Below, one piece after another: positions 29,664 to 37,993 of a stretch of 64,000 nucleotides of DNA. The notes below the pieces were generated by a model. The model was not told the origin of the DNA and made no database searches. It saw only the letters and a list, made by a program, of their open reading frames with translations. The DNA is from Deltaproteobacteria bacterium (GTDB lineage: Bacteria; Myxococcota_A; Polyangia; Polyangiales; JADJMO01), in NCBI GenBank assembly GCA_025363655.1, contig JANYDK010000139.1, positions 1 through 64,000 of the forward strand. The letters are read 5' to 3'. The stretch's first letter is position 1. Each line of letters starts with the position of its first letter. The translations under genes were made by a program, and so were the position numbers.

Positions 29664-29992
29664 GCCAGCGCACGTTGCATGTCTTGGCCGGGACCATCGT
29701 CGCGCTCGCGGCGGATCGCCTCGAGCACGCGTCGCGCATCCTCGAGCGAGATCACCCTCTTGTCGGTGGAGCCGGGCGCCTCCTCACAGCTCGGCGAGCT
29801 CGGCGAAGCGGCGAGCGCGACGCGCACGCGTTCGCTGATCACGTGCAGCTCGTCGGCCTCGCGCGGCAGGCCATTGCGCCGCACGAACCCCTCGATGGCT
29901 TCGAACTCGTGGAGAACGGCCTCGCTTTCTGCGGCTTCCGCGCTCTGGTCATCGTTGCCATTCTTGCCATTCTTGCCATTCGACTTGCTCAT
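29660..29992 (-). CDS. 110-aa protein of unknown function inside the ilv operon
   Basis: A small hydrophilic protein locked between ilvD and ilvB by an ATGA overlap at its start and a GTGA overlap at its end, so it is almost certainly translated with them. The N-terminus is Asn/Gly/Lys-rich ([14 protein letters not shown]), encoded by a 9-base tandem repeat at about 29952-29980. A helical, acidic remainder ([20 protein letters not shown], then [20 protein letters not shown]) follows. There is no signal peptide and no recognisable domain. It might be an accessory factor for acetolactate synthase or dihydroxyacid dehydratase, but only position supports this. Confidence 0.7.
   Translation of the reverse strand: MSKSNGKNGKNGNDDQSAEAAESEAVLHEFEAIEGFVRRNGLPREADELHVISERVRVALAASPSSPSCEEAPGSTDKRVISLEDARRVLEAIRRERDDGPGQDMQRALA
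29952..29980. repeat. 9-base tandem repeat in the unknown ilv-operon gene
   Basis: Units close to ATTCTTGCC repeat about three times on the plus strand and encode the NGK repeats at the N-terminus of the 110-aa protein. The unit length keeps the frame, so changes in copy number would alter protein length only. Confidence 0.7.
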
Positions 29993-31674
29993 CGTGACCT
30001 CCTGCCAGTGATGGCGCCGTCCGACGCCGAAGAGACGAGCTGGGCGTACTTCGCCATGACTCCGCGGAGCGCGGGCCTGGTCGGGGGAACTTGGTGCGCG
30101 CGGCGCGCTTCGAGGTCGGCGTCGACGTCGAGCCTGCGCGCGGTGATGTCGAAGGTGATGCGATCGCCGTCGCGGACGAGCGCGATCGGTCCACCGCAGG
30201 CGGCCTCGGGCGCGACGTGTCCGGCCATCAGGCCGTGGGTGGCGCCGCTGAAGCGACCGTCGGTGACGAGCGCCACAGAGTCGCCGAGGCCACGACCGAC
30301 GAGCGCCGCGGTGACGGCGAGCATCTCGCGCATCCCTGGTCCGCCCTTCGGTCCCTCCCAGCGAATCACCACCACGTCGCCGGCTTGCACCTCGCCGCGT
30401 TGCACCGCCTCGAAGGCCGCCTCTTCGCCGTCGAAGACGCGCGCTGGACCTTCATGACGAAGGCGCGCATGCCCCGCGAGCTTGACCACGCACCCCTCGG
30501 GCGCGAGGTGACCGCGGAGCACCGCGAACCCACCATGCGGCTTCAGCGGCGTGGCCACCGGCAGGAGAACGCGCTTCGAATTCGGTTGGCTCGCGGTGAC
30601 GTCCGTCGCGTCGGCACTCTCTTCGACGAGCGTTCTCCCGGTGATCGTCGGCGCATCGCGAAGAAGCCCAGCCTCGAGCATCCGTCGCACGAGCAGCGCG
30701 GTCCCTCCGGCGCGATACATGTCGACCGCGGTGAAGGCTCCTCCCGGTTTGAGATCGGCGATCACCGGCGTGCGCGCGGCGATGGCGTCGAAATCGTCGA
30801 TCGAGAGCGGCACGTCGGCCTCGCGGGCGATCGCGAGGAGGTGAAGCACGGCGTTGGTCGAGCCTCCGGTCGCTGCCACCGAGGCGATCGCGTTCTCCAT
30901 CGACGCACGCGTCAGCAGCTTGCTCGGCCGAAGATCTTCGCGGAGCGCGCGCATCAAGATCTCGCCACACCGATAGGCGACGTCGTCTTTCGCACCGTCG
31001 ACCGCGGGCACGTCGTTGGTCCCCATCGGCGAGAGGCCGAGCACCGTCAGCACGGTCGCCATCGTGTTGGCGGTGAACTGACCACCGCACGCCCCGGCGC
31101 CGGGACACGCGTGGTTCTCCAGCTCGCGGAGCTCGGACTCCGAAATCTTGCCGGCCGCGCAGGCGCCGACCGCTTCGAACACGTCTTGGATGGTGACGTC
31201 GCGACCACGATGTCGTCCGGGCGCGATGGCGCCGCCGTAGAGCACGAGCGCCGGCACGTCGAGACGCGCGATCGCCATCATCGCCGCCGGGATCGTCTTG
31301 TCGCAGCCGACGATGACGATGAGCGCATCGAACGAGTGCCCAAAGACGGCGAGCTCGATCGAGTCGGCGATCACCTCACGCGAGACGAGCGAGGCGCGCA
31401 TGCCGTCGGTGCCCATCGAGATCCCGTCGGAGACGGCGATGGTGTTGAACTCGATCGGCGTTCCGCCGGCCGCGCGAAGGCCGTCTTTGACGACGCCGCC
31501 GAGCATCCGGAGGTGCACGTTGCAAGGCGTCACCTCGGTCCACGTGTTGACCACCGCCACCAGCGGCTTCTCGAGGTCGGCATCTCGAAGCCCGGTCGCC
31601 TTCAACATCGCGCGCGCCGGCGCCCTCGCCGTACCTCGCGTGATCGCGTCGCTCTTCTTCTCTTTCCTACTCAT
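29989..31674 (-). CDS. ilvD: Dihydroxy-acid dehydratase
   Basis: A 561-aa IlvD/Edd enzyme converting dihydroxy acids to 2-oxo acids for valine, isoleucine and leucine. Cluster Cys residues are visible in [22 protein letters not shown] and [17 protein letters not shown]. Other marks are [36 protein letters not shown] and [22 protein letters not shown]. Three near-N-terminal Cys motifs suggest the [2Fe-2S] type, but the cluster type was not determined. The ATG at 31674 follows GGAAACGAGG and lies about 25 bases after the U-tract of an attenuator. First structural gene of the operon. Confidence 0.95.
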   Translation of the reverse strand: MSRKEKKSDAITRGTARAPARAMLKATGLRDADLEKPLVAVVNTWTEVTPCNVHLRMLGGVVKDGLRAAGGTPIEFNTIAVSDGISMGTDGMRASLVSREVIADSIELAVFGHSFDALIVIVGCDKTIPAAMMAIARLDVPALVLYGGAIAPGRHRGRDVTIQDVFEAVGACAAGKISESELRELENHACPGAGACGGQFTANTMATVLTVLGLSPMGTNDVPAVDGAKDDVAYRCGEILMRALREDLRPSKLLTRASMENAIASVAATGGSTNAVLHLLAIAREADVPLSIDDFDAIAARTPVIADLKPGGAFTAVDMYRAGGTALLVRRMLEAGLLRDAPTITGRTLVEESADATDVTASQPNSKRVLLPVATPLKPHGGFAVLRGHLAPEGCVVKLAGHARLRHEGPARVFDGEEAAFEAVQRGEVQAGDVVVIRWEGPKGGPGMREMLAVTAALVGRGLGDSVALVTDGRFSGATHGLMAGHVAPEAACGGPIALVRDGDRITFDITARRLDVDADLEARRAHQVPPTRPALRGVMAKYAQLVSSASDGAITGRRSR

Positions 31675-31698
31675 CCGGTGCCTCGTTTCCTTGCGTGG

Positions 31699-31737
31699 AA
31701 AAAACGAAGCCCCCGTCACCTTTTCGGGTGCGGGGGC
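31699..31737 (-). terminator. Attenuator terminator in the ilvD leader
   Basis: On the minus strand the stem GCCCCCG / CGGGGGC (7 bp), a bulged A, then CACC / GGTG (4 bp) close a six-base loop CGAAAA. The hairpin is followed by TTCGTTTTTT (six T at 31704-31699). This is a strong intrinsic terminator only about 25 bases before the ilvD start, as expected for transcription attenuation rather than operon ending. Confidence 0.88.
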
Positions 31738-31781
31738 CGTTCTGCTCAGCGGGGGTCTTTTCAGAACGGCGGCCCGCACCC
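31726..31781 (-). promoter_or_regulatory. Antiterminator arms of the ilv attenuator
   Basis: The 5' arm (31781-31762) covers the last codons and stop of the leader peptide. The 3' arm (31744-31726) covers the left half of the terminator stem. The two can pair as a 9-bp helix (GGGTGCGGG) and an 8-bp helix (CCGTTCTG) around a small internal loop. Pairing excludes the terminator. A ribosome that reaches the leader stop would block the 5' arm, while one stalled at the Leu/Val/Ile codons just upstream would leave it free. Confidence 0.8.
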
Positions 31782-31898
31782 AAGCGCAATGAGCGCAATA
31801 AGAACGACGACGACGACGAGAAGCGCGCCCGCAAAACCCCGTACCGGCACGGCCGCAAAGGGCGGCGTGCTCGAGAAGGTGGCGGCGGCTTCCTGCAT
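31761..31898 (-). CDS. ilv operon leader (attenuation) peptide
   Basis: A 45-codon frame whose last third reads [20 protein letters not shown] and stop: 12 of 14 consecutive codons are Leu, Val or Ile (CTT/CTC, GTC x4 + GTT, ATT). This is the codon set expected of an ilvG/ilvB-type leader peptide that senses charging of all three branched-chain tRNAs. A GTG at 31850 in the same frame would give a 29-aa peptide, closer to the usual leader size, and leaves a reasonable untranslated leader. The ATG at 31898 lies only a few bases from the predicted transcription start. The stop overlaps the antiterminator 5' arm. Confidence 0.85.
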   Translation of the reverse strand: MQEAAATFSSTPPFAAVPVRGFAGALLVVVVVLIALIALGCGPPF

Positions 31899-31908
31899 CA
31901 CGAGACTC

Positions 31909-31936
31909 AAGATACCGACCTAACGCGACACGTCAA
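31909..31936 (-). promoter_or_regulatory. Promoter of the ilv-leu operon
   Basis: On the minus strand TTGACG (31936-31931) and TATCTT (31914-31909) are separated by 16 bp, a fair match to a housekeeping sigma promoter. Transcription would begin near 31902, just ahead of the leader peptide. No other convincing promoter was seen between here and leuB. Confidence 0.6.
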
Positions 31937-32179
31937 GTCAATGACGCGAGGCGTTGTTGGGCGACAAGGTGTGAATGTAGGCGAAAATCGTGCAATCCCT
32001 GGGACTTCGGGCACTTCGAGGCACGCTGATCCAAGAGTGATTCTCTCGAACTCAGGCCCGAGTGCGACGAGGCGCACCCGCCCCGCCATCGGAACTGTGG
32101 ACAAACAACTCGAGAGGAAGCCGCCTTTCCGCTCGATCAATTCGCGGCCTGCCTTACCATCTTATCCGGGGAGGCTGCG
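31937..32179. other. Intergenic region between divergent ilv operon and diguanylate cyclase gene
   Basis: Beyond the ilv promoter no gene, clear hairpin or repeat was recognised. The only clear feature is GGGGAGG at about 32164, the ribosome-binding site for the plus-strand gene. The promoter of that gene was not identified with confidence. Confidence 0.5.
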
Positions 32180-33319
32180 ATGCAAGGGCCGCGCGGTAGG
32201 GGCGACCATCCGACGACGCGCGGACGCGCGCGTGTGAAACAACATCCGACGGTGCGGATGCTTCGCGTCTCGTCGCCACACGAGGGTCTCGTCCCCAGCG
32301 ACGCGCGCGACGCGCGTGACGGGCGCGACGGGGGCGACGGGGGCGACGGCGACGAGACGAGCGAGACGCCATTTGCACGGCTCGTGACCGCACCTATACC
32401 GGCGGTGGTGACGAAATCGTCGACGGTTCCCGCGCTGCAGCGGCACGATACGCCGGCCGAGGAGGTCACGCCGATCGGCTCCGGCGGCGAACGCGCGACG
32501 CTTTCGATGATCTGCGGACCGTCGGCCGGCGCGTCCTTCACGCTCGACGAGCAGACGTTGATCGGGCGCGACGAGGACGTCGACGTCTTCATCGAGGACG
32601 CCGCGATGAGCCGCAAGCACGCGTCGATCCGCAAACGTATCGACGGACGCTACGTGCTGCGTGATCTCGACTCCACCAACGGCACCTTCGTCTCCGGCCT
32701 CCGGGCCCGCGAGGTCGTGCTCGAGAACGGCGATCGTATCCAGCTCGGTCCCAACATCGTCCTTCGCTTCGCGGTCATCGACGAGCTCGAGGACGTCTTG
32801 CAGAAGCGGATGTACGAATCGGCGACGCGCGACGCGCTGACGGGCGCGCTGAATCGGCAGGCGCTCGCCGATCGCCTGGAAATCGAGGTCACCCACGCGC
32901 GGCGGACGCGAGCGCAGCTCTCGGCGCTGATGCTCGACGTCGACGAGTTCAAGCTGGTCAACGACCACCACGGGCACCTCGCCGGCGACGCGGTCTTGCG
33001 ATCGATCGGGCGCTGCGTCACCGACCACCTCCGCCGCGAAGACCTCGTCGCCCGCTATGGAGGGGAGGAGCTGGTGGTCATCGCTCGCGCTACCGCACTC
33101 GAAGACGCGCGTGTCCTCTCCGAGCGCATCCGCAAGGCCATCGAGTCGCTGCGCCTGGAGTTCGAGGGCGCGATCATCTCCACCACGGTGAGCATCGGCG
33201 TCGCCGCACTCTCGGAGCTCGTCGCCGACGCCACCATCGACGCCCTCCTCGCCCGCGCCGACGCGCGCCTGTACTGCGCGAAGCTCGCCGGACGTAATCG
33301 TACCTGCGCGCAGGGCTGA
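32180..33319 (+). CDS. FHA-GGDEF diguanylate cyclase
   Basis: A 379-aa cytoplasmic protein. The first 65 residues are disordered with an Asp/Gly/Arg repeat (DARDGRDGGDGGDGD). An FHA domain follows (about 105-200), with TLIGRDEDVD, MSRKHASI and STNGTFVSG holding the phosphothreonine-binding Arg, Ser and Asn. The C-terminal GGDEF domain (about 215-375) has DALTGALNRQALADRL and an active-site RYGGEELVVIA; GGEEL is a functional variant. No clear RxxD inhibitory site precedes it. It should make cyclic di-GMP in response to a phosphothreonine partner, which could be one of the Ser/Thr kinases such as that at 41633-43516. Preceded by GGGGAGG. Confidence 0.9.
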   Translation: MQGPRGRGDHPTTRGRARVKQHPTVRMLRVSSPHEGLVPSDARDARDGRDGGDGGDGDETSETPFARLVTAPIPAVVTKSSTVPALQRHDTPAEEVTPIGSGGERATLSMICGPSAGASFTLDEQTLIGRDEDVDVFIEDAAMSRKHASIRKRIDGRYVLRDLDSTNGTFVSGLRAREVVLENGDRIQLGPNIVLRFAVIDELEDVLQKRMYESATRDALTGALNRQALADRLEIEVTHARRTRAQLSALMLDVDEFKLVNDHHGHLAGDAVLRSIGRCVTDHLRREDLVARYGGEELVVIARATALEDARVLSERIRKAIESLRLEFEGAIISTTVSIGVAALSELVADATIDALLARADARLYCAKLAGRNRTCAQG

Positions 33320-33354
33320 AACCGCGAGGCCCGAGTTCGGCTAGCCTGACGAGA

Positions 33355-35067
33355 ATGCAGGCAGTCACCTCTCTCGCGGTGGGTCTGGTCGGTCTCGTGG
33401 CTGTCGGTTGCGGCGGCTCCAGCAGCAGCAGTGATCCGGCCAGTGACGGCGGATCCGGCGAAACGGCGATCGGCACGGACGCGACGAGCGACACCACGCC
33501 GAGCGATGGCGCGCCAACGGACACCACGCCGAGCGATGGCGCGCCTCCTTCGAGCTGCGAGCCGTTTGGCCATTACGGCGTGCCGATGACGACGTTCACG
33601 CTCCCGGCGGGGAAGCCGAACGTGAACTATCCCGACGTGCAGAAGTCGTTCCCAGAGGTCGATTGGTCGAAGCTCGATCGACTCTACATCCCGGCCGGAA
33701 CCTACAAATTCTTCAACCTCGGCAACCTGCCGACGCGCGACCCTTCGCGGCCGCTGGTGATCACCAACCTCGGCGGTCAGGTCCAGGTCGGCCCCAACGA
33801 CGTCGGCGCCAATTACCTCTGGACGATGGGCGGTGGCTCGGGCTGGGTGCTCACCGGCCGCTACGATCCCGACTCGAAGACCGGCGACGTCGGCTTTCAA
33901 GGGCATCGGTGCGGGAAATATGCCGAATCGCGCGGCAAGTACGGCTTTGCCAGCGACGACGATTACGCGAAGGGCACGTATCTCCACATGGGCGTCTTCG
34001 TCGGCGCCGCCACCTCGTTCGAGCTCGAGTTCCTAGAGGTCAGTCGCTCGGGGTTCGCGGGAATTCGGCTCTTGAACGCCGTCGACGCGCCGGGGGGACC
34101 GAAGCCGATGGAGAACGTGCGCGTGCACGATACCTATGTCCACGACACCGACGGGGAAGGTTATTACTTCGGTTGGACGGGCACGCCCCCGTCGGGCCTC
34201 TTTCCCAAGTTGCAGGTCTACAACAACCGCATCATTCGATGCGGCAACGAAGGATTGCAGATTCAAGACCTCGGTGATGGCACCGAGGTCCATCACAACG
34301 TGGTCGCCTTCACCGCCCTTCACTATCGCGACAACGGCCTCGGCAAATACCAAGATGGCAACGCGCAGGTCTCGACGCGAGAGGGCACCATCAGCCTTCA
34401 TCACAATGTCTTCCTCGGCGGGGCCGGCACGCTTTTGAGCCTATTTTCCGCGCCACAAACGGGGGACGGAGAGCGTCACGTGACGTTCGCCGACAACTAC
34501 TTCGGCGAGACGATGTCACTCGGCGCCTACCTCAATGGCACCGCCAGCGAAGCGTCGAGCTACACGTGGAGTCACAACTATTTCCACGCCATCGACTTCG
34601 GCTACGACAAGCTCGATCCCACCGCCAAAGACCCAGGCATCGTCTTCGGTCAGAATCCCCCGTTCAAGGCCGTCACTACTTTCTCCAACAACGCGTGGGA
34701 CGGGGCGCGCAAGCTCTTCGCAGGGCTCACCGGCGGCAGTGGCACCGTCGGCACCTTCACCGCCACCGGCAACACCAACGCCGCCGTCGCGCCGTTCACC
34801 TTCGTCGCCTCCGACGATTACGACACTGACGCTCGCAAGCACCTCGAGGCCTGGGCAGCGAAGGCGACGGTCTCCCCGGGCGCTCCCGCAATCACCTACG
34901 CGCCCGGCGATCGCGTGACCGACGGGGGCGATGTCTACGAGTGCCTCACCACCAGCACGAACGAGACGCCCCACGACCATCCGGCAGCTTGGAAGAAGTT
35001 GCCGACTCCCGTCGACGACGTGCGTGCCCCCGCGGGGTCGGTGTATGCCGACCTCGGTGTGCACTGA
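33355..35067 (+). CDS. Beta-helix lipoprotein with C-terminal chitin-binding-like module
   Basis: A 570-aa predicted lipoprotein (GLVALVAVGC-type lipobox, actual GLVAVGC). The Ser/Asp/Thr linker contains a 30-bp tandem repeat (33490 and 33520) giving TDTTPSDGAP twice. The core from about 70 to 480 looks like a right-handed parallel beta-helix (repeated VRVHDTYVHDTDGEGYYFG, QVYNNRIIRCGNEGLQI and EGTISLHHNVFLGG), as in pectate-lyase-like and polysaccharide-degrading proteins. The C-terminus (ITYAPGDRVTDGGDVYECL, then HPAAWKKL) matches the spacing of CBM5/12 chitin-binding modules. Substrate not known. Catalytic residues were not identified. Confidence 0.75.
   Translation: MQAVTSLAVGLVGLVAVGCGGSSSSSDPASDGGSGETAIGTDATSDTTPSDGAPTDTTPSDGAPPSSCEPFGHYGVPMTTFTLPAGKPNVNYPDVQKSFPEVDWSKLDRLYIPAGTYKFFNLGNLPTRDPSRPLVITNLGGQVQVGPNDVGANYLWTMGGGSGWVLTGRYDPDSKTGDVGFQGHRCGKYAESRGKYGFASDDDYAKGTYLHMGVFVGAATSFELEFLEVSRSGFAGIRLLNAVDAPGGPKPMENVRVHDTYVHDTDGEGYYFGWTGTPPSGLFPKLQVYNNRIIRCGNEGLQIQDLGDGTEVHHNVVAFTALHYRDNGLGKYQDGNAQVSTREGTISLHHNVFLGGAGTLLSLFSAPQTGDGERHVTFADNYFGETMSLGAYLNGTASEASSYTWSHNYFHAIDFGYDKLDPTAKDPGIVFGQNPPFKAVTTFSNNAWDGARKLFAGLTGGSGTVGTFTATGNTNAAVAPFTFVASDDYDTDARKHLEAWAAKATVSPGAPAITYAPGDRVTDGGDVYECLTTSTNETPHDHPAAWKKLPTPVDDVRAPAGSVYADLGVH
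33490..33545 (+). repeat. 30-bp tandem repeat in lipoprotein linker
   Basis: The unit starting GACACCACGCCGAGCGATGG occurs at 33490 and again at 33520, exact over at least 26 bases. It encodes two copies of a Thr/Pro/Ser/Asp/Gly linker decapeptide. Confidence 0.9.
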
Positions 35068-36625
35068 GATTCAGCTTCACGTGCGGCGAGCGCGGATCCT
35101 CGTAGGACTGTTCGCGGCGGCCAAACTGCTGCTGCATGCCTTCGCCATCGGTCACTATGGCTATTTCCGCGACGAGCTCTATTACGTCGCTTGCAGCGAG
35201 CGACTGGCCTTCGGCTATGTCGATCATCCGCCGTTCTCGATTCTCGTTCTGAGAATTTCGCGCGCGCTCTTCGGTGACTCGCTGGTGGCGCTCCGTGTCG
35301 TCCCCCTCTCGTGCGGGGTCCTGCAAATCCTGCTCGCGGGCCTCCTCGCGCATCGACTCGGGGCGCGCATCCTGGGGATCGGACTGGCCTGCGCGGCGAC
35401 GCTGGGGGCGCCGATCCTCATGGCGTTCTCGCACCACACGTCGATGAACCCGATCGATGGCGTGCTCTGGACAGGCGCCGCTCTCTTGCTTCAAGCCGCC
35501 CTCGCTCCCACCGGCAATCCGATGGGCAACCGAACGCGTGTCTTCGTCGGGCTCGGGGTCGTCCTCGGCATCGGACTGATGAACAAGGCGAGCGTGCTCT
35601 TGCTCGGGACGGGCATCGCGGTCTCACTCCTCGCGTTTCATCGAGACGTCCTGCGCACCCGCGGACCTTGGCTCGCCCTCGGCCTCGCGATCGTCATCTT
35701 CCTCCCCAACGTCATCTGGCAGATGCAGCACGACTGGCCGACGGTCGAGTTCGCGCGCAACGCTCTGACCGAGAAATACCGGCCCATCTCGCGCCTCGAC
35801 TTCGTGAAAGAGGTAGCGCTCCTGGCGGGACCTGCGTCGGCGATGCTCTTCGTCGTCGGGCTCTTCGGTCCCTTCTTCGCCGTCACGCTGCGACCGCATC
35901 GTTGGCTCTCGGTGGCGCTCGCCACGGTCTTTGCCATCTTGATGCTTCAGCGCGCGAGCAAGCCCGAGTATCTCGCGGCGGCATTTCCCGCGGCGTTCGC
36001 TCTTGGCGCGACGTCGTTCGAGCACTTCGTCACCGGTTCGCGCGCACGCACGCTCGGCCTGACGATTCCCCCCGCCTGCCTGCTCGTCGCCTACGCCGTA
36101 GTCAGCGCGCCGCTCGCGCTGCCGCTCCTCTCGATCGATCGCTTCGTGCGCTACCAAGCCGCCCTCGGGCTCACGCCGCAGACGAGCGAGAAGAAAGAGC
36201 TCGGCCGGCTCCCGCAATACTACGCGGACATGCTCGGCTGGCCCGAGCTCGAGGCCGCGGTCGAACGCGCGCTGACCAAGCTCTCTCCCGACGAACGTTC
36301 GCACGCGGTCATCGCTTCTGCATCAGGAGGTTATGGACCGGCGAGCGCGATCGAATTCTTCGGCCGGGGCCGCGGTCTGCCGCGCGTCGTCTCGGGTCAC
36401 AACAACTTCTGGCTCTGGGGCTACGGCGATGGCACCGCGACGAATGCGATCGTCGTCGGAGGCTCGCGCGAGAGCCTCGAACGCGTCTTCGTCAACCTCG
36501 AGCAGGTCGAGACCTTCGAGTGCGGTGATTGCATGCCCTTCGAGAATCACAAGCCGATTTGGGCGGCGCGCGGGATGAAGATGTCGTGGGCCGAGCTGTG
36601 GCCGACGGTGAAGCACTACGAGTGA
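35045..36625 (+). CDS. GT39/ArnT-like membrane glycosyltransferase
   Basis: A 526-aa polytopic protein with about ten or more membrane spans. The first lumenal loop shows the family hallmark YGYFRDELYYVACSERLAFG then GYVDHPPF, with the acidic pair used in catalysis by dolichyl- or undecaprenyl-phosphate sugar transferases (PMT_2/GT39). The hydrophobic body is followed by a soluble C-terminal domain of about 130 residues. The ATG at 35045 overlaps the end of the preceding gene by 23 bp; GTG 35057 and GTG 35081 are alternatives. It transfers a sugar from a polyprenyl-phosphate donor to an envelope lipid, polysaccharide or protein; the acceptor is unknown. Confidence 0.83.
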   Translation: MPTSVCTEIQLHVRRARILVGLFAAAKLLLHAFAIGHYGYFRDELYYVACSERLAFGYVDHPPFSILVLRISRALFGDSLVALRVVPLSCGVLQILLAGLLAHRLGARILGIGLACAATLGAPILMAFSHHTSMNPIDGVLWTGAALLLQAALAPTGNPMGNRTRVFVGLGVVLGIGLMNKASVLLLGTGIAVSLLAFHRDVLRTRGPWLALGLAIVIFLPNVIWQMQHDWPTVEFARNALTEKYRPISRLDFVKEVALLAGPASAMLFVVGLFGPFFAVTLRPHRWLSVALATVFAILMLQRASKPEYLAAAFPAAFALGATSFEHFVTGSRARTLGLTIPPACLLVAYAVVSAPLALPLLSIDRFVRYQAALGLTPQTSEKKELGRLPQYYADMLGWPELEAAVERALTKLSPDERSHAVIASASGGYGPASAIEFFGRGRGLPRVVSGHNNFWLWGYGDGTATNAIVVGGSRESLERVFVNLEQVETFECGDCMPFENHKPIWAARGMKMSWAELWPTVKHYE

Positions 36626-36683
36626 CGTCGGACGCGGGAAGGCTTCCGCAGTCGCCCGATCGCGGGCATTCTGTCGCGAGCCG

Positions 36684-37991
36684 ATGTCTCCTCCCCGCCG
36701 CGCCGATGCAAGCTCTCTCGCCGACGAATATCGGCGTGTGCGTGCGCTCACCGAGCGGCTCGCGGCGCCTCTCTCGGCAGAAGATCAAGGGCTGCAATCG
36801 ATGCCCGCGTGTAGCCCGACGAAGTGGCACCGCGCGCATACGACCTGGTTTTTCGAGACGTTCGTCCTCGAGCCGCGCGGCGTTCCGGTGCATGACGCGC
36901 GCTACGGCGTGCTCTTCAACTCGTACTACGTCGCCATCGGAGCGCGTCACGCACGCCCCGCCCGTGGGCTCCTCTCACGCCCTTCCGCCGAAGAGGTCAC
37001 CGTCTATCGGCGGGCCGTCGACGCCCGCATGCTCGAGCTCCTCGAGCGAGTCGAAGGGCCAGACGCTACCGAGGCAAAACGCCCCGACCTGCGCGCGCTC
37101 GTCGAGCTCGGCCTCGCGCACGAGCAGCAACACCAAGAGCTGATCCTCACCGACGTCCTCCACGCCTTCGCGCAGAACCCGCTTCGCCCAGCGTATCGAG
37201 CGCGCGATGCGAGCTCCCCGTCGGGCCCGTACGCGGAGAACTCGCCGGGGAAATCGAGCTTCATCGCCTTCGAGGGGGGGCTCGTGGAGATCGGCGCCGG
37301 CGAGGGTGCGTCGTTTCGCTTCGACAACGAGGAGCCGCGCCATCGCACCTGGCTCGAGCCCTTCGCGCTCGCCGATCGTCTCCTCACCGTCGGTGAGTGG
37401 AAAGAGTTCGCGCGCGCCAAGGGATACGAGCGCGCAGGGCTCTGGCTCTCGGAAGGCTTCGATTGGGCGAGCGCCCATCAGGTGCAGACGCCGTTGCACA
37501 GCCGGCTCGATGGCGACGCGCTGATCCGCTTCGGACTCCGTGGCGAGCACCAGGCTCACGACGACGAGCCGATCACCCATCTCAGCTTCTACGAAGCCGA
37601 CGCGCTCGCTCGCTTCTTCGACGCGCGGCTACCGACCGAGGCCGAGTGGGAGCACGCCGCGTGTCACGCCGCCGGCCCCGTCGTGGGCAATTTTCTGGAG
37701 GACGACGCGCTCGAGGCTCTCCCCGCGCGCGCAGGCGACGGGCTTCGTCAACTCCATGGCGATGCTTGGGAATGGACCTCGTCGGGGTACTCGCCCTACC
37801 CCGGCTTTCGCGCGCCGGCCGGTGCCCTCGGTGAGTACAACGGGAAATTCATGGTCAATCAGCTCGTCCTCCGCGGCGGCTCCTGCCTCACCCCGCGGGG
37901 TCATGTTCGCCCGAGCTATCGTAATTTTTGGCACCCTGACACTCGATTCCAACGAACGGGCGTGCGCCTCGCCCGCTCGGGGAAGCGCTGA
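36684..37991 (+). CDS. egtB: Hercynine oxygenase (sulfoxide synthase), ergothioneine pathway
   Basis: A 435-aa protein with an N-terminal DinB_2 domain and C-terminal FGE-sulfatase domain, the EgtB layout. The three iron ligands are visible: His 52 in HRAHTTWFFE and His 146/150 in HEQQHQEL. The C-terminal half shows LPTEAEWEHAA, DAWEWTSSGYSPYPGF, MVNQLVLRGGSCLTPRGH and RPSYRNFWHPDTRFQRTGVR. It couples hercynine with gamma-glutamylcysteine or cysteine using oxygen. It lies 2 bp before egtD. The pathway also needs EgtC/EgtE functions, which are not in the window; variants that use cysteine directly do not need EgtC. Confidence 0.92.
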   Translation: MSPPRRADASSLADEYRRVRALTERLAAPLSAEDQGLQSMPACSPTKWHRAHTTWFFETFVLEPRGVPVHDARYGVLFNSYYVAIGARHARPARGLLSRPSAEEVTVYRRAVDARMLELLERVEGPDATEAKRPDLRALVELGLAHEQQHQELILTDVLHAFAQNPLRPAYRARDASSPSGPYAENSPGKSSFIAFEGGLVEIGAGEGASFRFDNEEPRHRTWLEPFALADRLLTVGEWKEFARAKGYERAGLWLSEGFDWASAHQVQTPLHSRLDGDALIRFGLRGEHQAHDDEPITHLSFYEADALARFFDARLPTEAEWEHAACHAAGPVVGNFLEDDALEALPARAGDGLRQLHGDAWEWTSSGYSPYPGFRAPAGALGEYNGKFMVNQLVLRGGSCLTPRGHVRPSYRNFWHPDTRFQRTGVRLARSGKR

Positions 37992-37993
37992 GC

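Noticed and set aside
31667-31858. 63-codon minus-strand frame covering the ilvD leader
   Set aside because: It reads through the terminator hairpin in a different frame from the Leu/Val/Ile-rich leader and has no coding character.
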